Below, piece after piece: positions 1-7,182 of a stretch of DNA of 18,349 bases. The translations under genes and the position numbers were made by a program. Location: the NCBI GenBank assembly GCA_046728935.1, contig JBKPFS010000118.1:1-18349 (forward strand), written 5' to 3'. The stretch's first letter is position 1, and each line of letters opens with the position of its first letter. Below the pieces are notes generated by a model. It was not told the DNA's origin. It saw only the letters and a list, made by a program, of their open reading frames with translations, and made no database searches. This DNA comes from DATAFO01 sp046728935 (GTDB lineage Bacteria > Actinomycetota > Thermoleophilia > Solirubrobacterales > 70-9).

Positions 1-1
1 T

Positions 2-754
2 CTCTCCTGGGTCGAGTCCTCGGCCTACGGCCTCACCTACTTCACGGCCTACCGGATGCTGATCGACAAGTGCAAGCTCCAGGCCGGGCACAACGTCTTG
101 ATCTGGGGCGCCGCGGGGGGCCTCGGCGTCTTCGCCACCCAGCTCTGCGCGGCGTCCGGCGCGAACGCCGTGGGCGTCGTCTCCTCCGATGAGAAGGGCG
201 AGCTGGTGAAGCAGCTCGGCGCGGTCGACTACATCAACCGCAGCGAGTTCGGGGAGATGATGCGAACGCCCGAGAACCTCGCCGACAGCGCACAAGAGAA
301 GGAGCGCTTCAAGGCGTCGCGCGCCTTCGCCAAGCGCGTGAAGGAGATCCTCGGCGACGCGCCCGACTTCGTCTTCGAGCACGTCGGCCAGGCGACCTTC
401 CCAACCTCGGTGTTCGTCGTCAAGCCGTTCGGGAAGGTCGTGATCTGCGGCGCCACCTCCGGCTACAACCTCGACTTCGACGTGCGCTACCTGTGGATGC
501 GCCAGAAGCAGATCATCGGCTCGCACTTCGCCAACGCGTACCAGTGCATGCGCGCGAACCAGCTCATGGCCGAGGGGAAGATCCGGCCCGTGCTGTGGCG
601 GGCCATGGGCTTCGAGGGTGTGCCCGAGGCGCACCAGCTCCTGCACGAGAACAAGCACCTGGGCAAGATCTCGATCCTCGTCGGCGCCACCGACGAGGAG
701 GAGGGAAGGCGCGAGCCCGGCGAGGGCGCGATCCGCGCCGAGGTCGGCGCCTGA
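2..754 (+). CDS. ccr: Crotonyl-CoA carboxylase/reductase, C-terminal part (5' end outside window)
   Basis: This is the reductive carboxylase that converts crotonyl-CoA, CO2 and NADPH to ethylmalonyl-CoA, the committing step of the EMC pathway. The reading frame is open from base 2, so about 250 C-terminal residues of a roughly 430-450 residue MDR-superfamily enzyme are present. Visible are the segment 'YGLTYFTAYRML', a Rossmann nucleotide loop 'GAAGGLG', the 'FEHVGQATF' segment and 'GSHFANAYQ'. In characterised Ccr enzymes the His of the FEH motif helps bind CO2, and it is kept here, although the usual following P-G-R is V-G-Q. Plain MDR enoyl reductases lack this FEH/GSHFAN combination. The next gene starts 10 nt after the stop, so they probably share an operon. 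The promoter and N-terminal CO2-site residues lie outside the window. Confidence 0.9.
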   Translation, partial: LSWVESSAYGLTYFTAYRMLIDKCKLQAGHNVLIWGAAGGLGVFATQLCAASGANAVGVVSSDEKGELVKQLGAVDYINRSEFGEMMRTPENLADSAQEKERFKASRAFAKRVKEILGDAPDFVFEHVGQATFPTSVFVVKPFGKVVICGATSGYNLDFDVRYLWMRQKQIIGSHFANAYQCMRANQLMAEGKIRPVLWRAMGFEGVPEAHQLLHENKHLGKISILVGATDEEEGRREPGEGAIRAEVGA

Positions 755-764
755 GGGGCGAGCG

Positions 765-1106
765 ATGGACGTCAACTACATCGACTGGCACGTAACCCCC
801 TTCCGAGCCGACCGCTGGCTCGAGATCTGGTCGCCGGCGCTCGACCGCGCGCTCGCCTTCGGCGCACGGTCGTGCTGGCTCACCCGCGACGAGGACGACC
901 CGCTCCACTTCCGCCAGGTCTCCTATTGGGACAGCCACGACGACTTCGACCGCTACTGGGCCTCGGACGAGATCTCGGCCCTGCGAGAGGCGGCCCTGCA
1001 GTACTTCCACAAGCCCGTGTTCCCGGTCTGGCACTCCCTGACGGCGGAGGCCACGGCCGAGGTACGGGACGAGGTCACGGCGGAGGCGGAGACCGCCGCC
1101 GACTAG
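765..1106 (+). CDS. Small conserved-looking protein, probable dimeric alpha/beta-barrel (ABM/NIPSNAP-like), function unknown
   Basis: This encodes 113 residues. It begins at an ATG 10 nt after the ccr stop, and the ribosome-binding GAGGGG overlaps that stop (753-758), so the two genes are probably translationally coupled. The first 90 residues are rich in Trp, Tyr, Phe and His (for example 'YIDWHVTPFRADRWLEIW' and 'QYFHKPVFPVWH'). The alternating strand and helix pattern resembles small ferredoxin-like dimeric barrels such as antibiotic-biosynthesis monooxygenases. The last 20 residues are low-complexity and acidic. No catalytic motif is recognised. Its position suggests a role linked to ccr, but that is inference. 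The stop lies 4 bp from the stop of the convergent LysR gene. Confidence 0.75.
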   Translation: MDVNYIDWHVTPFRADRWLEIWSPALDRALAFGARSCWLTRDEDDPLHFRQVSYWDSHDDFDRYWASDEISALREAALQYFHKPVFPVWHSLTAEATAEVRDEVTAEAETAAD

Positions 1107-1110
1107 CGGC

Positions 1111-2049
1111 CTAGGCGACGAGAGCCAGGCGCTCGGACGTGCGGCGGGCGAAGGCCTCGCCCGCCTCGACCAGGATCCCGATCATCTCCTCGGTCGCCGG
1201 CGAGCGCGCGCCCTCGCCGCGCGTCGCGGCCCAGACGCGACGCTGGGGCGCGGCGGGATCGGTGGCGCGCACGACGAGATCGGAGCGCAGCGTCGGCAGC
1301 GCGAGATCCGGCAGCAGCGTGAATCCGAGGCCGGCGGCGATGTAGCCCTGCATCACGTGGTAGCTGTCGGACTCGAATCCCGTGCGCGGCTCGAAGCCGG
1401 CGTCGCGACAGGCGCGCACGACGACCTCGCCGCAGCTGCTGGGGAGCGTCCCGCAGAGCCAGTTCTCGTGGGCGAGCTCGCGCAGTGGAACCACCTGGCG
1501 CTCGGCGAGCGGGTGGCCCTTCGGGAGCGCCAGGTGCATCGACTCGGTGAGGATCAGGGTGCGATCGAGGTCGCGCTCCTCGACGTTTGGGACGGATGGA
1601 TAGTCGAAGGTGAGGGCGAGGTCGAGCTCGCCGGCGCGCAGCTTCGGCACCGACTGCTCGGGCTCCGCCTCAGCGATGCTGAGGCGCACCTTGGGGTGGC
1701 GGGTGTGAAAGACGGAGACCGCCTCGGTGAGCACCATGGCGCTGGCGCTCGGGAAGCTCGCCAGCCGAAGCTCGCCGCCCTCGAGCCCAGCGATCGCCGC
1801 CAGCTCACGCTCCGCCTCCTCGAGCCGGGCGATGGCGGCCTCGGCATGGCCGATGAGCGTCCGACCGGCGTCGGTCAGCTTCGGGCCCTCGCGGGTGCGA
1901 TCGAGGAGCGTCATGCCCACCTCGCGCTCGAGCGTGGCGACCTGCTGGCTGACCGCCGACTGCGACATGTAGAGGGCGTCGGCGGCGCCCGAGAACGAAC
2001 CCCGTGACGCGACCTCGCGGAGGATGCTGAGCCGCTTCACATCCAACAT
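1111..2049 (-). CDS. LysR-family transcriptional regulator
   Basis: This encodes 312 residues, the normal length for a LysR-type regulator. The N-terminal winged helix-turn-helix covers about residues 1-60, with 'GSFSGAADALYMSQSAVSQQ' as the recognition region followed by 'LEREVGMTLLDRT'. A linker helix follows, then a periplasmic-binding-protein-like effector domain from about residue 90, where 'AGELDLALTF' and 'GLGFTLLPDLAL' are typical blocks. The start is the ATG at 2049. It has no Shine-Dalgarno but lies 6 nt after a TAAGCT -10 box, which fits a leaderless mRNA. The gene is tail-to-tail with the ccr operon, so control of ccr cannot be deduced from divergent orientation. Its own promoter faces the small gene at 2182. 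The effector is unknown. Confidence 0.93.
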   Translation of the reverse strand: MLDVKRLSILREVASRGSFSGAADALYMSQSAVSQQVATLEREVGMTLLDRTREGPKLTDAGRTLIGHAEAAIARLEEAERELAAIAGLEGGELRLASFPSASAMVLTEAVSVFHTRHPKVRLSIAEAEPEQSVPKLRAGELDLALTFDYPSVPNVEERDLDRTLILTESMHLALPKGHPLAERQVVPLRELAHENWLCGTLPSSCGEVVVRACRDAGFEPRTGFESDSYHVMQGYIAAGLGFTLLPDLALPTLRSDLVVRATDPAAPQRRVWAATRGEGARSPATEEMIGILVEAGEAFARRTSERLALVA

Positions 2050-2062
2050 AAGTTGAGCTTAT
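2048..2062. promoter_or_regulatory. LysR-type T-N11-A dyad overlapping the regulator's own -10 and start codon
   Basis: The sequence ATAAG-TTGAG-CTTAT is a perfect 5-bp inverted repeat with a 5-bp spacer and fits the LysR T-N11-A box. It covers the -10 hexamer TAAGCT (minus strand, 2056-2061) and the start codon. Occupancy would therefore block transcription, which points to autorepression. GCTTATC recurs at 2088-2094, exactly 31 bp (about three helical turns) from GCTTATC at 2057-2063. Confidence 0.5.
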
Positions 2063-2181
2063 CAGAGCTGGAAGCAATCACTGTTGCGCTTATCTCAGGC
2101 ACGCGGGATCATGCGCACATCACGAATCCCGCCCGCCCGACGTTCCAGGGGCACAGCGGCCAAATGAGCGAGGAGAACGAG

Positions 2182-2562
2182 ATGAGGCACAGCGATACGG
2201 ACCAGGCTCTGAGCGCCACGATGACCATCCGCAGGCTCGACGAGGCCGACCGCGGCAAGGTCAGGCTGCTCGCGCAGCTCGACAGCTCCCCGGTTCCCGA
2301 CGGCCCGCTTCTCGGCGCCGAGGTGGAGGGCAGGCTGCTCGCCGCGACGTCGGTGACCACCGGCGAGACCGTCGCGGACCCGTTCAGCCGCACCGCCGAG
2401 GTTCGTGCCCTGCTCGAGCTCCGCTCCGCGCAGCTACGCCGCCGATCCCGCCGGCGGCGCGGCTTCACGATCCCGGCGGCCGCTCAGCCTGCCCGCGCCT
2501 CGCTCGCCGGATCCCCGCCGGGCGTTGGCGGCCGCCTGCTCACCCTCCTCCCCCGCCCGTAG
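2182..2562 (+). CDS. Small conserved actinobacterial hypothetical protein
   Basis: This encodes 126 residues from the ATG at 2182, chosen because AGGAG (2171-2175) lies 6 nt upstream. An in-frame ATG at 2164 is less well placed. The N-terminal half has the pattern 'TIRRLDEADRGKVRLLAQLD' followed by 'GPLLGAEVEGRLLAATSV', 'ADPFSRTAEVRALLELR' and 'AQLRRR'. I recognise this pattern as a frequent small family in GC-rich actinobacteria. The opening resembles the first strand and helix of a GNAT fold, but the acetyl-CoA-binding loop is absent, so acetyltransferase activity is not supported. The C-terminal third is a basic and Pro/Ala-rich tail. The gene ends just before a strong hairpin. Confidence 0.7.
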   Translation: MRHSDTDQALSATMTIRRLDEADRGKVRLLAQLDSSPVPDGPLLGAEVEGRLLAATSVTTGETVADPFSRTAEVRALLELRSAQLRRRSRRRRGFTIPAAAQPARASLAGSPPGVGGRLLTLLPRP

Positions 2563-2577
2563 CTCACCCCTCCCCGC

Positions 2578-2608
2578 CGCGAGCCGCGCCCACCGGGCGC
2601 GGCTCGCG
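2578..2608. terminator. Strong hairpin between convergent genes, probable bidirectional terminator
   Basis: Two perfectly complementary 14-base arms (2578-2591 and 2595-2608, core GAGCCGCGCCC/GGGCGCGGCTC) enclose a 3-nt loop. The hairpin lies between the stop at 2562 (+) and the clpS stop at 2613 (-). No T-tract follows, as is common in GC-rich actinobacteria. Confidence 0.75.
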
Positions 2609-2612
2609 CGCG

Positions 2613-2903
2613 TCAGTGCTGTTCGAGCGGCGCCATGGTGAGGCCCGCGTCCTTGAGCTGCTCCCAGTAGAGCTCGGCCGTCTCGCGCGGGCCGGTCCAC
2701 ACCGTCGCCTGGCCGGAGTTGTGGACCTGGTCGGCGATCCGGTAGCCGCGCTCGAGCGAGATCCCGGGCACCACGCGCGCGAGCGTGCTCGCGACGTGGT
2801 CGAACGTGTTGTGATCGTCGTTCAGCACGATCACAAGCCAGTTGCCGCCAAGGCCCGAGCCGGGCCCGCCGGTCCGTGGTCGCTCGAGCGTCTCGGTAGC
2901 CGT
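2613..2903 (-). CDS. clpS: ATP-dependent Clp protease adaptor ClpS, apparent ACG start
   Basis: ClpS binds N-degron substrates and delivers them to the Clp ATPase/ClpP protease in the cytoplasm. The core motif 'NWLVIVLNDDHNTF' (residues 21-34), 'VHNSGQATVW' with the ligand-pocket His at about 61, and 'ELYWEQLKDAGLTMAPLE' are diagnostic. The first standard start codon, a GTG at 2834, would delete 'NWL' and half of the first strand. Upstream, the frame stays open and reads a convincing N-terminus (T)-ATETLERPR with a Gly-rich linker. No ATG, GTG or TTG occurs before the in-frame TAG. ACG at 2903 lies exactly where an initiator is expected, 7 nt after a TAGACT -10 box. With this start the protein has 96 residues, a normal ClpS length. 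Alternatives are a sequencing error of ATG, or use of the GTG at 2834. Confidence 0.85.
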   Translation of the reverse strand, partial: TATETLERPRTGGPGSGLGGNWLVIVLNDDHNTFDHVASTLARVVPGISLERGYRIADQVHNSGQATVWTGPRETAELYWEQLKDAGLTMAPLEQH

Positions 2904-2910
2904 GGGCGAG

Positions 2911-2916
2911 AGTCTA
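2911..2916 (-). promoter_or_regulatory. Candidate -10 box for leaderless clpS
   Basis: On the minus strand TAGACT (TANNNT class) is followed by 7 nt and then the presumed ACG start at 2903. No Shine-Dalgarno or convincing -35 is visible. The box lies just downstream of the stop of the preceding secreted-protein gene. Confidence 0.4.
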
Positions 2917-2930
2917 AGTGAGCGTGAGCG

Positions 2931-3614
2931 CTACGGCTTGGGGACCGCGATCGACACCTTCTTGAAGGTCCCGACCACGTCCTTCCCCGAGTCGCGATTG
3001 TTCCCGAGCGCGAAGCGCAGCTTGGTCCCGCTGACCTCGCCCGGATCCGGGTCGGTGACCTCTGCGACCTCCTTACCGTTCACCAGCGCCCGCACCACCG
3101 CGCCGGTGGCGATCAGACGCAGCGAGTTTCGCTTCCCGATCCCGTCGATCGCGTCCTCGGTGCCCCTGACCGGGAACTCGGCGCCATTGGGCGTGCGGGC
3201 GAGCTCGAAGCGACCGCTGCCCGGGAACACGCGCAGCGTGTAGCCGACCCCGCCGGCGCCGGCCCGCAGCTCAACCGCGAGGAAGGCGCTCTTGCGGACA
3301 GACTTGGCGATCGACCTGCCGACCTTGCCGTCGACGCGGATCTCGTAGTCCGGGAGCACCCCGTCACCCTGGACGGGTGGGCGGAACGTGCACTCGGTGG
3401 GCCCCTTGTCGACCACGGCCCGCATCGAGCCGTTCTTGAACTTGCGGCCGCACTTCTTGCCCCCCGCCTTCTTCGTCTCCTTGACCGCGGCGCGGCTCGA
3501 GAAGTCGTTCGTGTACACCGTCACCGAGGCGAGCGCGGCGACGGCGACGGCGCCTGCCACCACGGCCGTTGCGAGCGCGATCAGCGCCGTGCGCGTGGGT
3601 CTTCCGGGCGTCAT
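2931..3614 (-). CDS. Secreted or membrane-anchored protein with probable concanavalin-like jelly-roll domain
   Basis: This encodes 227 residues. A hydrophobic stretch at about residues 9-31 ('ALIALATAVVAGAVAVAALA') follows a short basic N-terminus and acts as a signal anchor or signal peptide. The rest starts with 'VYTNDFSSR', has a short Lys/Cys-rich segment, then a beta-rich region. That region contains 'YEIRVDGKVGRS', 'GYTLRVFPGSGRFELAR', 'NSLRLIATGAVVRALVNGKE' and 'GTKLRFALGNN'. The pattern matches laminin-G/concanavalin-like beta sandwiches that bind or cleave glycans, but no active site can be assigned. The in-frame extension far upstream belongs to the shadow of another gene, so the ATG at 3614 was chosen. 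The downstream gene is clpS, with no obvious functional link. Confidence 0.75.
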   Translation of the reverse strand: MTPGRPTRTALIALATAVVAGAVAVAALASVTVYTNDFSSRAAVKETKKAGGKKCGRKFKNGSMRAVVDKGPTECTFRPPVQGDGVLPDYEIRVDGKVGRSIAKSVRKSAFLAVELRAGAGGVGYTLRVFPGSGRFELARTPNGAEFPVRGTEDAIDGIGKRNSLRLIATGAVVRALVNGKEVAEVTDPDPGEVSGTKLRFALGNNRDSGKDVVGTFKKVSIAVPKP

Positions 3615-3718
3615 GGGGATTGGCGGAGGGCGCAGGGTAGCCGCCAGGACAGTCAACACGTGACCGCGGGATTTGGAGCGGTCGTGTCCTTTCACGCCGC
3701 CTGGGTGCGACAGGGCCG

Positions 3719-4555
3719 TCAGGCGGCTTCCCGGCGCTTCCGCCAGTAGCGCTCGAGGCCCAGCCACAGCTGCTCCGGGGGCGCTGCCTGCCGCAATCGG
3801 ACCCCGATCTCCGAGTCCGCGCGGCCCTCGATCTCCGCCTCGACGTAGCTCAGAAACCGATCGCGGTCGCCGTCCGCGGCGGCGGTCGCGTAGCGGGCGA
3901 GCGTACGACCCGCGCGGTCGAGCTGAGCCTCGACGTCCGCGACCTCGCCGAAGTGGGTCAGGCGCAGCCGTCGCGGTCGCCAGGCGCGAACGACCTCGAG
4001 CGACCGATTCCAAGCCTCGACGTCGATGTCCGGCGGCGGTGTCGGCATCAGCGTGTAGTCGCTGGGCGGGATCCGCACCCCGGTCACGTCGCCGACGTAG
4101 GCTTCGCCGGAATCCCGATCGAGGTAGGAGACGTGGTGGCTGGCATGGCCCGGCGTGTACGCGACCTCGAGCCCCTCCATCTCCTCCCCGCCGGACAGCT
4201 CGACGACGTTCTCCCGTGGCACCGGCGCCACCTCCCCCCACAGCCGCTCCATGTTCTCCTCGCCGTAGAGGCGACCGGCGCTGGCCAGCAGCTTCTCGGG
4301 GTCGATCAGGTGCGGTGCGCCCAACTCGTGCACGTAGACGCGCAGCTCGGGGAAGCGTCGAACGAGCGTCCCGGTCGCGCCCGCGTGGTCGAGGTGGATG
4401 TGCGTGAGCACGAGCGCGCGGGGCGTCTCGTCCAGATCGTCGATCCAGTTCTCGAGTGCGGACGTCGGCCCGGGATCGACGATCAGCCCGCGCAGGAGAT
4501 GGGCGGCGATCACCCGATCGCGGCCGAGGTGCATCGTGTCGATCACGCGCGGCAT
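3719..4555 (-). CDS. MBL-fold metallo-hydrolase
   Basis: This encodes 278 residues, typical for a stand-alone metallo-beta-lactamase-fold hydrolase. The metal ligands are visible in order: 'HIHLDHAG' (residues 52-59), His137 in 'TPGHASHH', Asp156 in 'YVGDVTG' and His201 in 'LTHFGE'. The N-terminus 'VIDTMHLGR' is a frequent opening in this subgroup, which contains glyoxalase II-like and lactonase-like enzymes. The substrate cannot be told from sequence. The ATG at 4555 was chosen because it precedes this opening. It is divergent from ecm with only 18 bp between the two start codons, so the two genes share promoter DNA. A thioester-hydrolase role near CoA metabolism is possible but unproven. 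Confidence 0.9.
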   Translation of the reverse strand: MPRVIDTMHLGRDRVIAAHLLRGLIVDPGPTSALENWIDDLDETPRALVLTHIHLDHAGATGTLVRRFPELRVYVHELGAPHLIDPEKLLASAGRLYGEENMERLWGEVAPVPRENVVELSGGEEMEGLEVAYTPGHASHHVSYLDRDSGEAYVGDVTGVRIPPSDYTLMPTPPPDIDVEAWNRSLEVVRAWRPRRLRLTHFGEVADVEAQLDRAGRTLARYATAAADGDRDRFLSYVEAEIEGRADSEIGVRLRQAAPPEQLWLGLERYWRKRREAA

Positions 4556-4560
4556 CCTGG

Positions 4561-4567
4561 GACAATG
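4561..4567. promoter_or_regulatory. Overlapping divergent -10 elements for ecm and the MBL hydrolase
   Basis: On the plus strand GACAAT (4561-4566) lies 7 nt before the ecm ATG at 4574. On the minus strand CATTGT (4562-4567) lies 6 nt before the hydrolase ATG at 4555. The two hexamers share five base pairs. This spacing is what leaderless transcription would need in both directions, and it supports choosing the ATG at 4574 over the one at 4565. Confidence 0.4.
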
Positions 4568-4573
4568 GTGTAC

Positions 4574-6577
4574 ATGAGCGAGCATCGCCTCCCGGAGCCC
4601 GACAAGCCCTGGGTGATGCGGACGTACGCCGGGCACTCCGACGCCCGGCGCTCCAACGAGCTCTATCGGCGCAATCTGGCCAAGGGCCAGACCGGCCTCT
4701 CGGTCGCCTTCGACCTCCCGACCCAGACGGGCTACGACCCGGATCACCCGCTGTCTCGCGGCGAGGTGGGCAAGGTCGGCGTGTCCATCGCCCACAAGGG
4801 CGACATGCACACGCTCTTCGACGGCATCCCCCTCGACGAGATGAACACGTCGATGACGATCAACGCGACGGCGGCGTGGCTGCTCGGCCTCTACGTCACG
4901 GTCGCCGAGGAGAACGGGGTCGCGCGGTCCGAGCTCAAGGGGACGACCCAGAACGACATCATCAAGGAGTACCTCTCGCGCGGGACCTACGCCTTCCCGC
5001 CCGGTCCCTCGATGCGGCTGATCGCGGACACGGTCGCCTTCGCGGTCAACGAGATCCCGAGCTGGAACCCCACCAACGTCTGCAGCTACCACCTCCAGGA
5101 GGCGGGCGCGACCCCCGTCCAGGAGGTCGCCTACGCGCTGTCGACGGCGATCGCCATTCTCGACGAGGTCAAGCGCCGCGGTCAGGTCGCCGAGGCCGAT
5201 TTCCCGAAGGTCTTCGGCCGGATCTCGTTCTTCGTCAACGCGGGGGTGCGCTTCATCGAGGAGCACGCGAAGCTGCGCGCGATGGCCGAGCTGTGGGAGG
5301 GGATCGGCCGGGAGCGCTACGGCGTGAGCGAGCCCAAGTACCTGCGGATGCGCTACGGCGTCCAGGTGAACTCGCTCGGCCTCACCGAGGCCCAGCCGGA
5401 GAACAACGTGCCTCGGATCGTGCTCGAGGCGCTCGCGGTGACCCTCGGCCGCAACGCCCGCGCCCGGGCGATCCAGCTTCCCGCTTGGAACGAGGCGCTC
5501 GGCCTGCCCCGGCCGTGGGACCAGCAGTGGAGCCTGCGGATCCAGCAGATCCTCGCCTTCGAGACCGACCTGCTCTCCTACCCCGACATCTTCGAGGGCT
5601 CCGAGGTGATGGACGGCCTGGTCGCCGAGCTGGTCGAGGGCGCACGCGAGGAGATGGCCGTGGTCGAGTCGCAGGGCGGGGCGGTGGAGGCGGTCCCGTA
5701 CATGAAGGCCCGCCTGGTCGAGTCGCACCGCGAGCGCATCGCCCGCATCGAGCGGGGTGAGATCACCGTCGTGGGCCAGAACCGCTTCACCGAGACCGAG
5801 GACTCCCCGCTCACCGCGGGGGCCGACGGCGGCATCCTCACCCCGGACCCCGAGGTGGAGCGCGAATGCCGCGAGGCGCTGGAGCGGTGGAAGGCGGAGC
5901 GGGAACCCAAGGCGACAGAGCGCGCGCTCGAGAAGCTCGCAGAGGCGGCCCGTGACGAGTCGCAGAACCTGATGCCCGCGACGATCGAGGCCGCGAGGGC
6001 GGGCGTGACCACCGGCGAGTGGGCGGGCGTGCTGCGAGACGTCTTCGGGGACTACCGCGCGCCGACGGGCGTCGGCGCCTCCCCGGCCGGGGACGGCGAG
6101 CTCACCGCCGCCGTCCGCAAGCGGGTCGAGGAGGTCTCCTCGCAGCTCGGCCACCGGCTGCGCATCCTGGTCGGAAAGCCCGGACTCGACGGCCACTCGA
6201 ACGGCGCCGAGCAGATCGCGGTCCGCGCCCGCGACGTCGGCATGGAGGTGATCTACCAGGGGATCCGGCTGGCTCCCGAGCAGATCGTCGCCTCGGCCGT
6301 GGAGGAGGACGTCGATGTCGTCGGGCTGTCGATCCTCTCCGGCTCCCACCGGGAGCTGGTGCCCGAGATCGTGCGCCAGCTGCGCGACCAGGGCGTCGAC
6401 GTGCCGGTGGTCGTCGGCGGGATCATCCCCGCGGCCGACGCGAATGCCCTGCGCGCGGCCGGCGTCGACGGCGTCTACACGCCAAAGGACTTCGACGTCA
6501 GCCGGATCATGGGCGAGATCGTCGAGTTGGTCGCCGAACGGGCCACCGCCGGGGCGGCCGCGGGCTCGCCCGCCTGA
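4574..6577 (+). CDS. ecm: Ethylmalonyl-CoA mutase (coenzyme B12-dependent)
   Basis: This enzyme rearranges (2R)-ethylmalonyl-CoA to (2S)-methylsuccinyl-CoA using adenosylcobalamin. The 667 residues hold the catalytic TIM barrel (about residues 10-520) and a C-terminal B12-binding domain whose DxHxxG motif is 'DGHSNG' (539-544). The N-terminal blocks 'RTYAGHSDARRSNELYRRN', 'AFDLPTQTGYDPDHPLSRGE' and 'NTSMTINATAAWLLGLY' follow the Ecm/MeaA pattern. Classical methylmalonyl-CoA mutase reads differently there, with DLATHRGYDSDNPR and SVSMTMNGAV. 'CSYHLQEAGATP' and 'LPAWNEALGLPRPWDQQWS' agree. An in-frame ATG at 4565 would add three residues; 4574 is preferred from the -10 spacing. The long open frame upstream of 4565 is antisense to the hydrolase gene and is not real. 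A GNAT gene follows after 7 nt. Confidence 0.93.
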   Translation: MSEHRLPEPDKPWVMRTYAGHSDARRSNELYRRNLAKGQTGLSVAFDLPTQTGYDPDHPLSRGEVGKVGVSIAHKGDMHTLFDGIPLDEMNTSMTINATAAWLLGLYVTVAEENGVARSELKGTTQNDIIKEYLSRGTYAFPPGPSMRLIADTVAFAVNEIPSWNPTNVCSYHLQEAGATPVQEVAYALSTAIAILDEVKRRGQVAEADFPKVFGRISFFVNAGVRFIEEHAKLRAMAELWEGIGRERYGVSEPKYLRMRYGVQVNSLGLTEAQPENNVPRIVLEALAVTLGRNARARAIQLPAWNEALGLPRPWDQQWSLRIQQILAFETDLLSYPDIFEGSEVMDGLVAELVEGAREEMAVVESQGGAVEAVPYMKARLVESHRERIARIERGEITVVGQNRFTETEDSPLTAGADGGILTPDPEVERECREALERWKAEREPKATERALEKLAEAARDESQNLMPATIEAARAGVTTGEWAGVLRDVFGDYRAPTGVGASPAGDGELTAAVRKRVEEVSSQLGHRLRILVGKPGLDGHSNGAEQIAVRARDVGMEVIYQGIRLAPEQIVASAVEEDVDVVGLSILSGSHRELVPEIVRQLRDQGVDVPVVVGGIIPAADANALRAAGVDGVYTPKDFDVSRIMGEIVELVAERATAGAAAGSPA

Positions 6578-6584
6578 GCCCGAG

Positions 6585-7145
6585 TTGAGCCCGCTTCCGA
6601 TCGAGTTCCCCGTCGAGGGGCTCACCGACGGGGTGGTGAGGTTGCGGCTGATGGCCGAGGACGACCTGCCCGACGTGATCGAGGCCGTCCAGGACCCGGA
6701 GATCCCGCGCTGGACCACGGTGCCGCACCCCTACGGGGAGGCGGAGGCGCAGCAATGGCATCGGATCGCGACCGCGGGGATCGAGGCGGGAACCGACCTG
6801 CCGACCCTGATCGTCGACGCCCGCGACGGGAGGCTCCTCGGCGCGGTCGGCATCCACGGCGTCGACCCCGCGACCGGGAGGTGCTCGGCCGGATACTGGG
6901 TCGCCGCGCCCGCCCGCCGGCAGGGCGTCGCCCAACGCGCGTTGCGGCTCCTTTGCCGCTATGCGTTCGACGAGCTCGACGTTCGCCGGATCGAGCTCTG
7001 GATCGATCCCAACAACGCCGCCTCGCTCGGCGTGGCGGAGGCGGTGGGGTTCACCCGCGAGGGGCTGCTGCGCTCGTTCATGCCGATCCAGGGACGGCGG
7101 CGGGACATGCTGATGTACTCGCTCTTGCCCGGCGAGCTCGCGTAG
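6585..7145 (+). CDS. GNAT-family N-acetyltransferase (RimJ/RimL-like)
   Basis: This encodes 186 residues from a TTG start 7 nt after the ecm stop, which suggests co-transcription and coupled translation. The protein has the RimJ/RimL layout: 'VRLRLMAEDDLPDVIEAVQDPEI' as first strand and helix, 'LLGAVGIHGVD', and the acetyl-CoA-binding segment 'YWVAAPARRQGVAQRAL' (104-120, with RRQGVA as the Q/RxxGxG/A loop). 'RIELWIDPNNAASLGVAEAVGF' and 'EGLLRSF' follow in the C-terminal half. The acceptor substrate is unknown. A later GTG near 6632 would cut the first strand, so the TTG is preferred. No link to the EMC pathway is evident beyond position. Confidence 0.87.
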   Translation: MSPLPIEFPVEGLTDGVVRLRLMAEDDLPDVIEAVQDPEIPRWTTVPHPYGEAEAQQWHRIATAGIEAGTDLPTLIVDARDGRLLGAVGIHGVDPATGRCSAGYWVAAPARRQGVAQRALRLLCRYAFDELDVRRIELWIDPNNAASLGVAEAVGFTREGLLRSFMPIQGRRRDMLMYSLLPGELA

Positions 7146-7182
7146 TCGCCGCGGGAAGTCGCGCGAGCTACGCTGAGGGGGC

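Noticed and set aside
3662..3683. Inverted repeat GACCGC-N10-GCGGTC between the MBL hydrolase and the secreted protein
   Set aside because: The arms are only 6 bp with a 10-nt loop, as expected by chance in such GC-rich DNA; no tail or conserved position supports a terminator.
3953..4573. In-frame upstream extension of ecm
   Set aside because: The extension is antisense to the MBL hydrolase, and the Ecm family starts near the 'RTYAGHS' block. The extension is a GC-rich shadow.
3719..6718. A 999-codon minus-strand frame running antisense through ecm into the MBL hydrolase
   Set aside because: Its first 720 codons are the codon-aligned shadow of ecm, with no recognisable domain and a repetitive Arg/Leu/Asp/Gly-rich composition. 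Only the MBL part from 4555 down is real.
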